Positions 24,401 through 32,692 of a stretch of 64,000 nucleotides of DNA are shown here, in pieces. The notes under the pieces were generated by a model. That model did no database searches and was not told the origin of the DNA. It was given only the letters and a program-made list of their open reading frames with translations. The translations under genes and the position numbers were made by a program. Where the stretch lies: contig NW_026262659.1 in NCBI RefSeq assembly GCF_021869535.1, positions 3,038,001 to 3,102,000 on the forward strand. The letters run 5' to 3'. The DNA is from Mytilus californianus. Lineage: Eukaryota > Mollusca > Bivalvia > Mytilida > Mytilidae. The number at the start of each line of letters is the position of its first letter. Within the stretch, counting starts at the first letter, position 1.

Positions 24401-27128
24401 TAATATGCCTTTTCAAGTTTATATTCTTCATAAATAGTTATCAAAGGTACCAGGCTTAAAATTTGATACGCCAGACGTGTGTTTCGTCTACTTAAGACTC
24501 ATCAGTGACGCTCAGATCAAAATAGTTAGAAAACCAAACAAGTATAAAATTGAAGAGCATTGAGGACCAAAATTCCAAAAAGTTGTGCCAAATACGGCTA
24601 CGGTAATCTATACCTGGGATAAGAAAATCCTTATTATTTCGAATAATTAATACTTTTGCAAACAGTTAATTTATAAAAATGACCATATAATTGATATTCA
24701 TGTCAACACCGAAGTGCTGACTACTGGGCTGGTGAAACCTCGGGGACGAAACGTCCACCAGCAGAGGCATCGACCCAGTGGTGTAAATAGTTATCAAAGG
24801 TAACATAAACCGTAACGTCAATATAAAAATAAGATGTTACTCGGTTATTAATGTAATAATTATCATATAAAAGGCTAGGATGTCAAAACAAGTTTGCGTA
24901 AAGGCTTCTTAAATTAACAAAAAAAAAAATCACCATGGAGTTAGTAATAAACGACTAAGAAATTATATGACAACCGCCATCCGACGACAACATAGGACTA
25001 AAACGTAAAAAATTAAACATGTTGATTCCTTTCTTTGGAAAAGGCATACCTTCACGCATAATAACAAACCGTGGTAATTAGTTGTCAAGGACATGACTCA
25101 TGAGTGCGGTACAAAGAAAAAACTTTAAAAATATATTTTTTCCATGATTGAAATATCAATTTCTAAATGTCAAAAAGATTTAATAGAAATACTTCATTGG
25201 CATATTGAAGGTGCAATATGGAAGCAAGATCAGCTTAACATTCCGGCTCACCTGATATTACCACAAGTATTTGATGGGGTTTGTGTTTATCAGGTTGTAA
25301 CTATATATGTTATGCTTTTTTCTTTTTTTTTCTTGCCATGGCATTTTTAGTTTTTTACGACCTATGGTTTTAAAAAAGAAGATGTGGTATGATTGCCGAT
25401 GAGACAACTCTCCACAAAAGACCAAATGACACAGAAATTAATAACTATAGGTCACCGTACGGCCTTCAACAACGAGCGAAGCTATAAAAGGCCCAGAAAT
25501 GACAAATGTAAAACAATTCAAACGAGAAAACTAACAGCCTAATTTATGTACAAAAAGTAAACGAAAAATCAAATATGTAACACCTCAACAAACGAAAACC
25601 ACTGAATTACATGCTCCTGACTTGGGACAGACACATACATACAGAATGTGGCGGGGTTAAACATGTTAGCGGGATCCCAACCCTCTCCTAACCTGGGACA
25701 GTGGTGTAACAGTACAACATAAAAACGAACTATAAAAATCAGTTGAAAAAGGCTTAACTCATCATGATCAGATGGATACAAATAGAAATACATCTAATAA
25801 AACACAGAGTGGACGTGGCCACGTACTTGTATATCACAACAACAAAAAGACACTAAGTACTGATCTGAGAGTACATGCAGTTACTGACAGCTAGTTCAAA
25901 GCAAATAAAAACTTATAAAAAAAAATCATGCATCTAAGACTATGAGTTTGACTGTCCCTTTCTGTCGCTTTGAGTTCTTTGATAAAAGCCCGACTATATA
26001 TGTGCCATTTCAAATGATATTTTATAGTGTGTCTTGCTATATATATATATATGTTGTGATGTTACACTTTTGTTTTAGGTTAGGTAAAGTTTGGCGCCTT
26101 TTAAAACGTTAAAACCCGCTGCATTTGTTTGCACCTGTCTTTTGTCAAGAACCAGATGTTCAGTCGTTGTTGTTTGTTAATGTTGTTCATACAAGTAAGT
26201 GTTTCTCGTTTTTCGATTTTTATATAGCTTAGACCGTTCGTTGTCCTGTTCGAATGGTTTTATCACTTTGTTGATTTCACTTGACTGAGTGGGGTTTAAC
26301 CGGTTCGATTATCATAGACCAGTTCATCGACAGGTGTTTTGGGATAAACTCACCAATGAAGTGTTCAGTCATTCTATTGTAAATTCGTTTCAAGACACTG
26401 ATAGGTGATTATAAAATAACATGAGCAACACGACGGGTGCCACATGTGGAGCAGGATCTGCTTACACTTCCGGAGAACCTGAGATCACCCCAGTTTTTGG
26501 TGGGGTTCGTGTTGCTTAGTCTTTAGTTTTCTATGTTGTGTCTTGTGTACTATTAATTGTGTGTTTGTCTTTTTCTTTTTTAGCCATGGCGTTGTCAGTT
26601 TATTTTCGACCCAATGAGTTTGACCTCTTCAATAATAATTATAACGGCTATTATCCTTATCACACACATTTTCAAATAGACTGTCCTTATACAAACTAAA
26701 ACGTAAGCTCCGCTCGATCAGTTGAAATGACTTTGGTTATACACTAGTCATTTTGGGGCCCCTTATAGCTTGCGGTTTGATGTGAGCAAGGCTCCGTGTT
26801 GAAGGCCGTACTTTGACCTATAATGGTTCACTTTTACAAATAGTGAGTTGGATGGAGAGTTGTCTCATTGGCACTCATACCACATCTTGTTTTATCGAAT
26901 TACCAGATAAATATCAGAATGAAGGATCATGGAAGTTTATTTCTGGGCTTAAATACATGTGCAGTTATATATTAATCTTTGTAAAACAAATTCAAGGTTG
27001 GTACCAATAAAGACAATATATGTGTAGGATGTTCACACTAATATAACGATGTCCTAAAATTTTGTAAACCAGATTGTTACATGTGTAATGAACTTTATAC
27101 TCACCAAAAAACTATGAAGTACAAACAT
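9391..27128 (-). CDS. Gene D: Cys-rich ectodomain, three membrane segments, ankyrin-repeat receptor (3' end missing)
   Basis: Eleven exons with canonical splice sites join in one frame: 27105-27128, 23797-23980, 22487-22789, 20451-20514, 19319-19356, 18097-18183, 17229-17318, 12589-12669, 12235-12281, 11037-11125 and 9503-9646; a 33-bp exon at 9391-9423 is tentative. They give about 384 residues. Residues 1-16 form a signal peptide (MFVLHSFLISLVSPTA). A Cys-rich ectodomain follows to about residue 205. Next come three hydrophobic segments separated by a basic loop (GKVWRPFYYK) and a short loop (EHNWN), then a cytoplasmic part with an ankyrin repeat (DYDTRSALHLAACEGKYDAV). Three crossings put the N-terminus outside and the ankyrin part inside, and the basic loop fits the positive-inside rule. 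Function is unknown; a receptor or channel-like membrane protein is the reasonable reading. I know no named family with this order. No stop codon was found, so the gene is 3' incomplete. Confidence 0.7.
9503..9646 (-). CDS. Gene D exon 11 (ankyrin repeat)
   Basis: Acceptor GTTTTTCATTGTAG, donor GATAG|GTTATT (weak), 144 bp, phase 2-2. Encodes ICNQKYIDINDTDYDTRSAL, HLAACEGKYDAVVYLLQNN and AGHLERKDR. The RSALHLAACEGKYDAVVYLL part fits the ankyrin consensus (TALHLAAxxGHxxVVxxLL). The ending ERKDR resembles the KDRWGxTPLxDA turn that opens the next repeat, so more ankyrin sequence is expected downstream. If the weak donor is skipped, the frame ends 15 codons later. Confidence 0.75.
9782..10215 (+). 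mobile_element. PLE 3' tail family T3, diverged copy in gene D
   Basis: Runs from ACGTGTTATAGTTTTCTTTT through GTCATTGTGTTATTGTACTATGG and GTTTAATCCACCATTTTCTAC to GATTAGGGACT. It matches the copy at 59.30-60.18 kb and, in reverse, the one joined to an RT C-terminus at 60.2-60.6 kb. Confidence 0.7.
10340..10575 (+). repeat. Degenerate ~20-bp minisatellite
   Basis: About eleven units of the form (TTCAAGATTAAAGCTGAAAA). Two adjacent units at 10379-10421 are nearly identical; the others drift to AGATAACAGTTGGAAATTC. Lies in the intron between gene D exons 10 and 11. Confidence 0.75.
11037..11125 (-). CDS. Gene D exon 10 (start of ankyrin region)
   Basis: Acceptor GTATATTACAG, donor AAAAG|GTAATT, 89 bp, phase 0 to 2. 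Encodes PPNVYNEHYELQIYKLLKAA and then SEGDMKQLKR. The ELQIYKLLKAASEGDM-LKR part has the helix pattern of a first ankyrin repeat. Confidence 0.65.
11340..11790 (+). repeat. Degenerate ~24-bp minisatellite
   Basis: About 16 units around CTGTCAGAATCAGTTCTAGGGTAAA, with stronger local homogeneity at 11690-11745 (two GAACTGCCGAAATAAGTTATGATATA units). Lies in the intron between gene D exons 9 and 10. The open frame over it is a by-product. Confidence 0.75.
12235..12281 (-). CDS. Gene D exon 9 (end of third membrane segment)
   Basis: Acceptor ATATTTTTTGTAG, donor GCAG|GTAACT, 47 bp, phase 1 to 0. Encodes GTVYVVFLFSTHQLVQ, leaving the membrane. Confidence 0.6.
12589..12669 (-). CDS. Gene D exon 8 (second loop and third membrane segment)
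   Basis: Acceptor CGTTTTGCAG, donor TTGG|GTAAGT, 81 bp, phase 1-1. Encodes VIAIIFVEHNWN and IVAVGVSILVFCVLL. Confidence 0.65.
12709..12980 (+). repeat. Intronic direct duplication, copy 1
   Basis: About 270 bp from CTACTAAACTTTACATTTA to AGATAAAGCATTTTT, repeated at 14352-14615 with roughly one difference per 12 bp. The first copy abuts gene D exon 8. No exon copy sits beside the second, so only intron sequence was duplicated, or the exon copy was lost. Confidence 0.8.
13236..13312 (+). repeat. Tail family T4 fragment
   Basis: AACCCGGATTTGTTTTCTCTCAATCGATTTATGACTTTTG followed by AACAGCGGTATACTACTGTTGCC, the 3' end of T4. Confidence 0.75.
13440..13856 (+). mobile_element. PLE tail family T2, 5'-truncated copy
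   Basis: Runs from ATCGGACTCGGACTTCTTTT to the T2 end CCATTTCCATTCTCAATTT, with the module TTTAACCCCGCCGCATTTTG and AAGTCAGGAG in between. The coding partner of this tail is at 20.99-22.27 kb. Frames on the minus strand across it are not genes. Confidence 0.8.
14352..14615 (+). repeat. Intronic direct duplication, copy 2
   Basis: Partner of 12709-12980 at a spacing of about 1.64 kb. Shares CAAACAGGTTTTATACATTT, GAACATAGGGTAAGCTGACA and GGGGGTATAAAATGTACTGT. Confidence 0.8.
14981..15008 (+). repeat. (AT)n microsatellite at an R5 end
   Basis: A pure TATA run immediately before AAGAAGATGTGGTAGG, the terminal R5 sequence, so the repeat's end abuts a microsatellite. Confidence 0.8.
15009..15190 (-). 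repeat. R5 variant, minus orientation
   Basis: AAGATGTGGTAGGAATGCCAATGAGACAACTCTC, then TACGGCTTTCAACACCGAGTGTTGGCTCA. Same variant as at 2510-2695 and 26745-26900. Confidence 0.7.
15191..16950. other. Intronic DNA without recognised features
   Basis: AT-rich. A 70-codon minus-strand frame at 15594-15806 was considered as a gene D exon and not accepted. Nothing else is recognised. Confidence 0.5.
16955..17130 (+). repeat. Old, diverged T1 (Naiad) tail
   Basis: GGTATCTGAGATCACC, GTTGGTGTTGCTCAGTCTTTAG, GTCGACTTATGAGCTTTAATGTCC and TAGTATCTTTCATCTCTCTTTC keep the T1 order with heavy substitution. It lies about 100 bp from gene D exon 7. Confidence 0.65.
17229..17318 (-). CDS. Gene D exon 7 (basic loop and second membrane segment)
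   Basis: Acceptor TTATTTATTTCAG, donor AATG|GTAAGT, 90 bp, phase 1-1. Encodes AIVIW (end of membrane segment 1), the loop GKVWRPFYYK and MIMVLLLLFAALFSSN. Read alone, the part from MIMV looks like a signal-peptide exon, but the open acceptor and matching phase favour an internal exon. Confidence 0.65.
17519..17830 (+). repeat. R5 end followed by another dispersed repeat
   Basis: 17519-17575 is an R5 terminus (GGAGTTGTCTCATTGACAGTCATACCAC). About 17640-17830 ends in TTTTAACTGTTTCAGTTGTTATACATCC-like sequence and GCGTACCTGATGAAGATAAATCCAG, a motif I associate with a common mollusc retroelement end; this is recollection, not proof. Confidence 0.4.
18097..18183 (-). CDS. Gene D exon 6 (first membrane segment)
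   Basis: Acceptor TTTGTTTCAG, donor CTAG|GTAATA, 87 bp, phase 1-1. Encodes DEVIERSFNKYDF and then the hydrophobic NMVVVPGFVVCPLMLL, which continues into exon 7. Confidence 0.7.
18594..18720 (-). repeat. Diverged retrozyme-like repeat with decayed hammerhead
   Basis: On the minus strand, GAGCGTCACTGATAAGTC, TTTTGTAGACGAAACGGGCG and TTTGGCGTAAATAC follow the hammerhead layout at 18634-18680. The core reads CUGAUAA (one base changed from CUGAUGA) and the cleavage triplet is GUU, so self-cleavage is unlikely to be efficient. Confidence 0.65.
19319..19356 (-). CDS. Gene D exon 5 (38-bp juxtamembrane micro-exon)
   Basis: Acceptor CAATATTTTAG, donor AACG|GTAAAT, phase 2 to 1. Encodes SGSLHSQIIKRNN. 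Its phases are the only ones that connect exon 4 to exon 6, which supports it despite its size. Confidence 0.6.
19590..19750 (+). repeat. Very old T1 tail
   Basis: Recognisable only by order: TTGGTGTTGTTCCCTC, GTTTTTGTTGTCTTTATGTC, CGACTAATGAGTTTCGGTGTCCCTAATGTATCTTC. Confidence 0.45.
20451..20514 (-). CDS. Gene D exon 4
   Basis: Acceptor ATTTTTTGGCAG, donor AAAAG|GTATAG, 64 bp, phase 1 to 2. Encodes DYKCVRGEHSNDSKCPTLEK, a short two-Cys segment that completes the ectodomain. Confidence 0.7.
20985..21615 (-). mobile_element. T2 tail joined to a PLE reverse transcriptase end
   Basis: The complement reads from the RT stop codon through TAGTATCATACCATCATAAC, a CGGACTCGGAC-like stretch and TTTAACCCCGCCGCAT to GACACATTCCCCATTTCCATTCTC. 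This copy connects tail T2 directly to RT coding sequence and identifies the family as Penelope-like. Confidence 0.8.
21616..22270 (-). pseudogene. PLE reverse transcriptase, C-terminal fragment
   Basis: Encodes the post-catalytic RT region and thumb: CPFLDLDIYIINGKLNTKIY, DKRDDFSFPI, a one-base frameshift near 22048, then SPSYGVYISQLVRFARVC and FNERNLCITEKLLHQSFRYH, followed by a PLE-like thumb. It parallels the Naiad RT end (YDKRDDFSIP, YGVYISQLIRYSRAC) but is clearly a separate family. Catalytic motifs A to C are absent, so it is 5'-truncated and inactive. Confidence 0.75.
22487..22789 (-). CDS. Gene D exon 3 (Cys-rich ectodomain, part 2)
   Basis: Acceptor TTTGTTTAAG, donor TCAG|GTATAT, 303 bp, symmetric phase 1-1. 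Contains CEGEGQVVFDNGTLISDGAC followed by RCDYTNGYKF and FCIPSAEDCSCYISKC. N-glycosylation sites are visible at NVS and NGT. The CRCDYTxGYxF...CxCxPxxEDCSCY pattern looks like a mollusc extracellular module also seen in EGF-like receptors (recollection, not searched). The longest chance frame in this stretch uses a different reading frame and is a shadow. Confidence 0.8.
23797..23980 (-). CDS. Gene D exon 2 (Cys-rich ectodomain, part 1)
   Basis: Acceptor TATATTTCAG, donor CGTG|GTAAGT, 184 bp, phase 0 to 1. It encodes ACSYYLQCPEVSQRP, then Cys residues in YCANSF, YTCLYD and SEQCNKN. The even Cys spacing suggests a disulfide-bonded module, but no named domain is recognised. Confidence 0.75.
24431..24802 (-). 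mobile_element. Retrozyme-like element with hammerhead ribozyme
   Basis: One ~353-bp unit flanked by a ~19-bp direct repeat of itself (TAAATAGTTATCAAAGGTA at 24431 and 24784), as expected for a piece of a head-to-tail RNA multimer. Besides the ribozyme it contains a hairpin, GTCAACACCGAAGTGCTGAC, near 24700-24720. No open frame is present, so it is non-autonomous. Sister copies are at 56.2 and 40.4 kb. Confidence 0.75.
24466..24513 (-). ncRNA. Type I-like hammerhead ribozyme, intact core
   Basis: On the minus strand: stem I arm GCGUCA, core CUGAUGA, stem II GUC-UUAAGUA-GAC, core GAA, a two-pair stem III (AC-ACAC-GU), cleavage base C of the GUC triplet, and stem I arm UGGCGU. Stem I pairs A-U, C-G, U-G, G-C, C-G, G-U. 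All invariant core positions are present. The very short stem III is known from metazoan retrozyme hammerheads, which often cleave as dimers. Confidence 0.8.
25376..25910 (-). repeat. Long R5 copy, minus orientation
   Basis: Runs from the R5 end (AAGATGTGGTATGATTGCCGATGAGACAACTCTCC) through CCGTACGGCCTTCAAC, AACTAACAGCCTAATTTATG, the shared module (ATGTGGCGGGGTTAAACATG) and GGGACAGTGGTGTAACAGTAC into about 170 bp of further sequence. It is the longest R5 copy here and shows R5 extends upstream of the duplicated module seen at 2.9 kb. Confidence 0.75.
26280..26627 (+). mobile_element. T1 (Naiad) tail, truncated at the 3' side
   Basis: Starts as AACATGAGCAACACGACGGG at 26418 and stops at CCAATGAGTTTGACCTC, before the terminal GGTATCTTTCGTCC. 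The preceding ~140 bp may be the non-coding end upstream of the tail but is too diverged to be sure. Confidence 0.7.
26745..26900 (+). repeat. R5 variant, 3' part
   Basis: GCCCCTTATAGCTTGCGG, GCTCCGTGTTGAAGGCCGTAC, GGAGAGTTGTCTCATTGGCACTCATACC. Confidence 0.7.
27105..27128 (-). CDS. Gene D exon 1 (signal peptide start)
   Basis: Eight codons, MFVLHSFL, then donor TTG|GTGAGT. This start is chosen because the frame upstream meets a TAA and because it joins in phase 0 to exon 2 to give a plausible short signal peptide. A noncoding exon further upstream cannot be excluded. Confidence 0.6.
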
Positions 27129-28785
27129 TGTGAGCGTCGACAGTACCACTTGTACCAACAACACAACATATTATTTCTTCTTTAATTTGCATCTACAGAT
27201 ACATGTATTATACAGACAAATCGTTTGTTTTTATTTCTATTTATAATAAGATATTATTCGAACAGCGGTATACTACTGTTGTCTTTACTATACTATAATT
27301 AAAAAAGACTTGAAAGTACTAAAGTATTCTTCGCCATTTCATTGTTAAATAAAATATGAAATACAGAACAAAAAAGTATTTCAGTAAATTGATTTATATT
27401 GATTATTATTGTTTTGATGATACTGTTGTTTTTGTTATATATCATAACCAAGTATAAAGGAAATACGGAACTCTAACTGAAACCGTGATTTTATTGTTAA
27501 TTCCGTTTTAAATTTAAGTTCAAATGACATGGGTATAAGCAATAATAGGTCAGACTTTATAATCGTGTATGTACATTTTGTTAGTTTACAAAACAAGGAA
27601 GTTTATATATATTTAAAAACCGGTTTACTATTCTTAACAATGTAAAACAAATGCCCAGCAACGTTTTAATGGTAGAAATATTTATAAAGAATGACACATT
27701 ATTTAAATCCCAGTTTTATAAACCCACACATATGTAAATGTACCAGGAAGTTTATTTACCATCATAATTATACATTATAAATATTACAAACTGATTTCTT
27801 TGTAGTGTTTTGTAGTCTATTATCTTCGCCCTTCAATTTTTGGCCATCGTGTTGTATTTTTTCTTCAACTTATGAATGTTTAATAATTAAATAAGTAACT
27901 ATCGACTTAATTATTTTATTTTTGATTTAGTTGGTTACTAGGGTAACTACGGACATCAATATCCTGTCTATTTTGCAGATAAATTAAAGTTGCATTATTC
28001 AAACCAGTTAGGATTGTATTGTCCATTTCCTTTGATAGCTTCACTTTCAAACAAAAACACTGTAAAATATATAGATCTACATATATAACATGTCACACCA
28101 AATAAAGAATTTCTAGACCTTCATTTAATGACATGTCACTTTTAAAAATTTTCTAAATATAACAACTATGAGATGTTTTCATTTATGCAAATAATCATTA
28201 TAAACATATATTTAAGATCGCAGTTGTCCAATACAAGTTTAGTTTTAATACTTACATATTTTCTTTTAAATCTACTGTCAACATTTTCACGCTTATCATA
28301 TGTCATGCTTGATTTCCTGTGCATAAGAGTGTTATATTGGTATTGTTATTATAAACGGAAACGTATCGATACAGGAGCCTATTGATGACAGGTAAAATCT
28401 TGTAAAGGGTGATTTAAAGGGGTCATGGGAATGCTTAGCAACCTTATCTACTTTAGGTTTTATATTAAAAGTAAAATCACAAAATACTGAACTCCGAGAA
28501 AAATTAAAAACAGAAAATCCCTAATCAAATGGCAACATCAAAAGCTCAAACACATCAAACGAATGGACAACAACTGTCATATTTCTGACAGGTACAGGCA
28601 TTTTCCTAAGTAGATTTATATACAGATAAAAACTTTTCTTTATACATTATAATACTGGTTAAATCATTGACATTTCAGAAAAATAGTTTTGTCATCTTAC
28701 TTGTAATTGGTTACAAAACGAAACGAACAAGGAAATCAGGAGAAGTAGAACTTTATGCCGAAACAGAAGAGTTATGTTTCTCCTT
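27129..28785. other. Gap between gene D and the next repeat
   Basis: Upstream flank of gene D. A T4 terminus (GAACAGCGGTATACTACTGTTGTC) lies at 27256-27285. No other feature is recognised. A promoter for gene D should lie here, but no element could be assigned with confidence. Confidence 0.4.
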
Positions 28786-29372
28786 GTATTTCATGATGGT
28801 ATGATACTTAACCCCTAATGGGAGGGTATGTGCTTGATTTTAACATGATCAAGACATAATCTTTAAATCAGTTTAATGAGGTCTTGAGCTGACATGTCAG
28901 TAACGGCTAGTATTCCTTTGTAAATTTATGTATCATTGTCATTTTGCTTAGTTTCTTTTGTTACCTTTTTTACATTGGTCTCAAACTTCTTTTGAACTGA
29001 ATTTCACTGTGCGTATTGCTGTGTGTATGTTTTTTTCTACATTGGGTAGAGGAACAGAGGAGGGTTGAGATCTCATTAAACATGTTTAACCACTCCGCAT
29101 GTTTGTGCTGTCCAAAGTCAGTAGCCTCTGGACTTTGTTAGGATTGTATGATTTTTAATTTTAGTTCATTTATATGTTTAAGATTTTAGTATGACGTCCA
29201 TTTTCACTACACAAGTACACATGTTTGTTAAGGGCCCAGATAAAGCACGCCTCCGGTTGCGGGACTTCCTCGCGGTGTTGAAGACCCATTGTTGCCTTCG
29301 GGTGTTTTTTGTTTTTTGGTCGGGTTGTTGTCTCTTTGACACATTATCCATTTCCATTCTCAATTTTAAATG
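28786..29372 (+). mobile_element. PLE tail family T2, long copy
   Basis: Begins TTCATGATGGTATGATACTTAACCCC, just after where the RT stop would be, and reaches CCATTTCCATTCTCAATTTTA. Same internal order as the copy at 55.48-56.09 kb. Short frames on both strands across it are not genes. Confidence 0.8.
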
Positions 29373-29920
29373 TTAATCTTTTCATAATCAGAAACATAAC
29401 GGTTCTACCATATACAAGAAATATAATACTTTTTCGGGATATATTTGACGTCGACGACAAGAAAGCCAGCATAGATAATATCATATAACTTTTGCAATTA
29501 CCTTATACATATCTAAACTATATTTAACTTGAATTCACCGATTGTATATTCAACAGTTAAACGGTTTTTCATGATTAATTTCTTTTTAATCATGTTGTTC
29601 GTGTTATAAATGATCTTATTTACTATTCGTGGCCTCAAACGCAAATAAAGTATTGATGAACAAAAACTCATATTCATGGGAAACAGCTCGCCTAGTCGAG
29701 TGCAGCAAAGTTTTATTTTTCTGATAATACAACTGTCCTCAATCACTTTGCCTGCACACTAAGACCGCTGCAGCATACTTGTCTTTACAATGAAAAATAA
29801 TGAAAGAAAATCTTTCATATCACAAAACAATATTTACATAATGTTCTTTTAAGATCTGCAGACAAAAACGTAATGAGTTTACAATAATTATAAATTAATA
29901 CAAAAAAATTTCATAAAGGA

Positions 29921-29943
29921 GGGGGGGGGGGGGGGGGGGGGGG
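29921..29943 (+). repeat. Homopolymer of 23 consecutive G
   Basis: Preceded by GGA and followed by TGGGG, giving about 30 nearly uninterrupted G on the plus strand within AT-rich DNA. Confidence 0.9.
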
Positions 29944-30589
29944 TGGGGACTTTACTGCACTAAGACTGAGCTTCGAACGGTCAAACTATGAAAATGTATT
30001 TTCAATGTTAACTTTTACCGCGAAGGACCAGTCCATGATATCATATAAAGAAACTTTAAACCCCTAACTCTGTTATGATAACTTATTGTTATGCAAAAAT
30101 AATTTAAATATTATTGTAAACATGAACGCATGTTCTCAATATCACAACAAACCCATGAGCTATCGATAGTTAATAAATACATACATATGATATTAAAATA
30201 AATACATTAATAGATATCAGTGTGAACCGTTGTAATATGAAATATGAAAGCAGCTGATCATAATCATAATAATTACATTTCTATTTTATCTCGCTAGAGT
30301 GTGACAGTCAAATGTTTTATGTTTTTTTGTATCTTTACAAAGTCTCTGACAGAAGAGCAAAGTGAAATACACCAATTTGTTTATCAGATCTGAAACTAAA
30401 TCTTCGTTTTGCAAAGTACGGTGGATGTGAAGAGAATTTCACGCATTTTATAACATGCCAGGTATCCTATATTTTCATAGAATGGGTTTAAGACTCACAG
30501 ACGTATGTGTTTCGTCTATGAGATTACAAAACATATACTGAATTATTAACCTGGTATCTTTGTGGAATTGTTAATGAGTGGCAAACATT

Positions 30590-30720
30590 TTCTGTTTTTA
30601 ATGGTTTTGTCTTAATGTTGATGTGTTTCCCTCGTTTTTAGTTTGTAACCCGGATATGGTTTTCAATCAATTTATGACTTATGAACAGCGGTTAACTACT
30701 GATAACTTTACTTGACGTAA
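30590..30720 (+). repeat. T4 tail, plus orientation
   Basis: GTTTCCCTCGTTTTTAGTTTGTAACCCGGATATGG, then ATTTATGACTTATGAACAGCGGTTAACTACTG. Confidence 0.7.
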
Positions 30721-32098
30721 CACTTTAAATGATAAAAGGTGAAAAACGGATGTCCTAAAATTAGTGTTGTTAAATTGAACTGTTTTATCTAAGCGGTTAC
30801 TTGGAAATCGTTCGACCGATCAACCTGTTAACCGGTAGATAAGTTGATAAGTTGATTTTTTTACTCATCTTCAGTACTAAACAAATGCACGGGCATTACA
30901 AGGCTTGGCTTTGGACAGTCATATAGAAGTTTAATTTTTATTAATCCAATACTACCATATTTACTATGGTGTTTGTAATAACTTCAGATTAGGATGATGA
31001 TAATCTTCTTGATCTCGGAGAATTGACGAAGTCTGAAACCGGTGTTTGTTTCCTTATCTCTGGTGCTCTGTGGAGTCTTTCAGCTTGAGATGATTAATCG
31101 TGTAACTTGAATCACACAGTATTGTATATTAATTCCCTGTACATAGTTTGCTTTATACCATTTGTTTCTGAACGGTCGGTTTTCTTTTAAAATATCAACC
31201 TAGACGATACCAATTTTCAATAAAGTTTGCTTCAAAGCATACAATAATTATCTATGTAAGGTAATGTGTTTACCGTGATTAAAATCGAAACTACAATTGA
31301 TTTCGACATTCAATTTACTTGAAAGTTATCGTGTGTTGTTGTCAATTAGGATTTTGCTCCGGTAATTAGACTGAAATACCAAAAATCGTCGTTGACACAC
31401 ATTTAAACTTTCAAAACAAATAATTTAAAATTTTAATAATTTATCAGTACACTACACGGACATTATGTGAGAGGAATGTTTAAGTGCAAAACTTTTCATA
31501 ACACTTTAAAACAAGCTTAATTTTAACATATCAGTCTGTATGACTTTTAAAATATCATCGGTTCACATTGTATTGGAAATTATACTATGACCTATATATT
31601 TCGTCTTTTGTTTACATCGATACGGTCTGTCTATCATTTGGTCAATCCTGACATCCTAGAAAACTTTAGAATATGCTTTATCCATACCTCACTACCGATG
31701 CAGATTTCTGATAATGGTTGATACAATTTGACGCGTTGAATGTTTACCCAGAGTCGAAAAATATTGCATTTATTTCTTTCTTTTTTTCTGAATAATTCTG
31801 AAAGATTTTTTATTCAAAATAGGTAAACTTATATATAAAAAGGAATATAATAATGTCCCTTTGGTATTAATTGCCTCTATTATCAATAATTCTTGTAATG
31901 TCCATTTTGGTATTCCCTGCCCCTTTTGTGTCAGTAAAAGAATACAATCAAAGACCATATATATCCGTAAACGTAATTAACTTTAAAAAGTATCATTTAC
32001 ATTCTTGATTGGTACTTTGGTGAAATACATATTTAACTATAATTAAACATATTTCTTTCCACATTATATTAAATTCCATGAAAGTTTGACAAGGTTAT

Positions 32099-32345
32099 TA
32101 GTGTCTATTAAAGGCAACAGTAATATACTGTTGTGCAAAAGTCATAAATCGATTGAGAGAAAAAAAATCCGGGTTTAAAACTAAAACCGAGGGAAACACA
32201 TCATTTTTAAGAGGAAAACAACGAAACAACAGAACACTGCAGTGCAACAAAAAGCAAACAACAATGTAACATACATGGAAACGCACTGTTCCATAACAAA
32301 TGCCATATTCCTGACTTAATACAGAAAAAAAAATGGTGGGTGTAA
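32099..32345 (-). repeat. T4 tail, minus orientation
   Basis: The complement reads CATATTCCTGACTTAATACAG-like sequence (shared module), ACTGCAGTGTTCTG, CCTCGGTTTTAG and AATCGATTTATGACTTTTGC to AGTATATTACTGTTGCC. It lies just downstream of the gene B stop codon and could contribute 3' UTR sequence. Confidence 0.75.
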
Positions 32346-32692
32346 CCTAGTTTTGTGGCTAGCCAATCTTCCGCGCTTTATGGCAATGTTAAATATACCG
32401 CTAAAATGACAAAAGTACGTGACAGAAACACAGTACAAAAGATGTCAAACTACAGTCATAAGCTTTGACGCCACGGACGCTGACGCCGAAATCTATGATC
32501 TCGCTTCGACAAAATAATTGTCGCAGGCTGGACATAAAATGGGATATTCAAACACTATTCTTTCAGAAAAAGGATATTTTAATGCAAACAATCTAACATA
32601 TAGCAATATCTACCACTAGCCTGACCCGAATGTCAGTGGTATCGTTGTTTCGTTAGGAATACCACAGTAAGAGGATGATTAAAAATTTATTT

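Larger units (their letters stand above)
29373..32098. other. Intergenic stretch with a poly-G tract and a T4 tail
   Basis: No exon found. It includes the 23-G run and the T4 copy at about 30590-30720 (TTTGTAACCCGGATATGG, ACAGCGGTTAACTACTG). Otherwise AT-rich and unremarkable. Confidence 0.5.
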
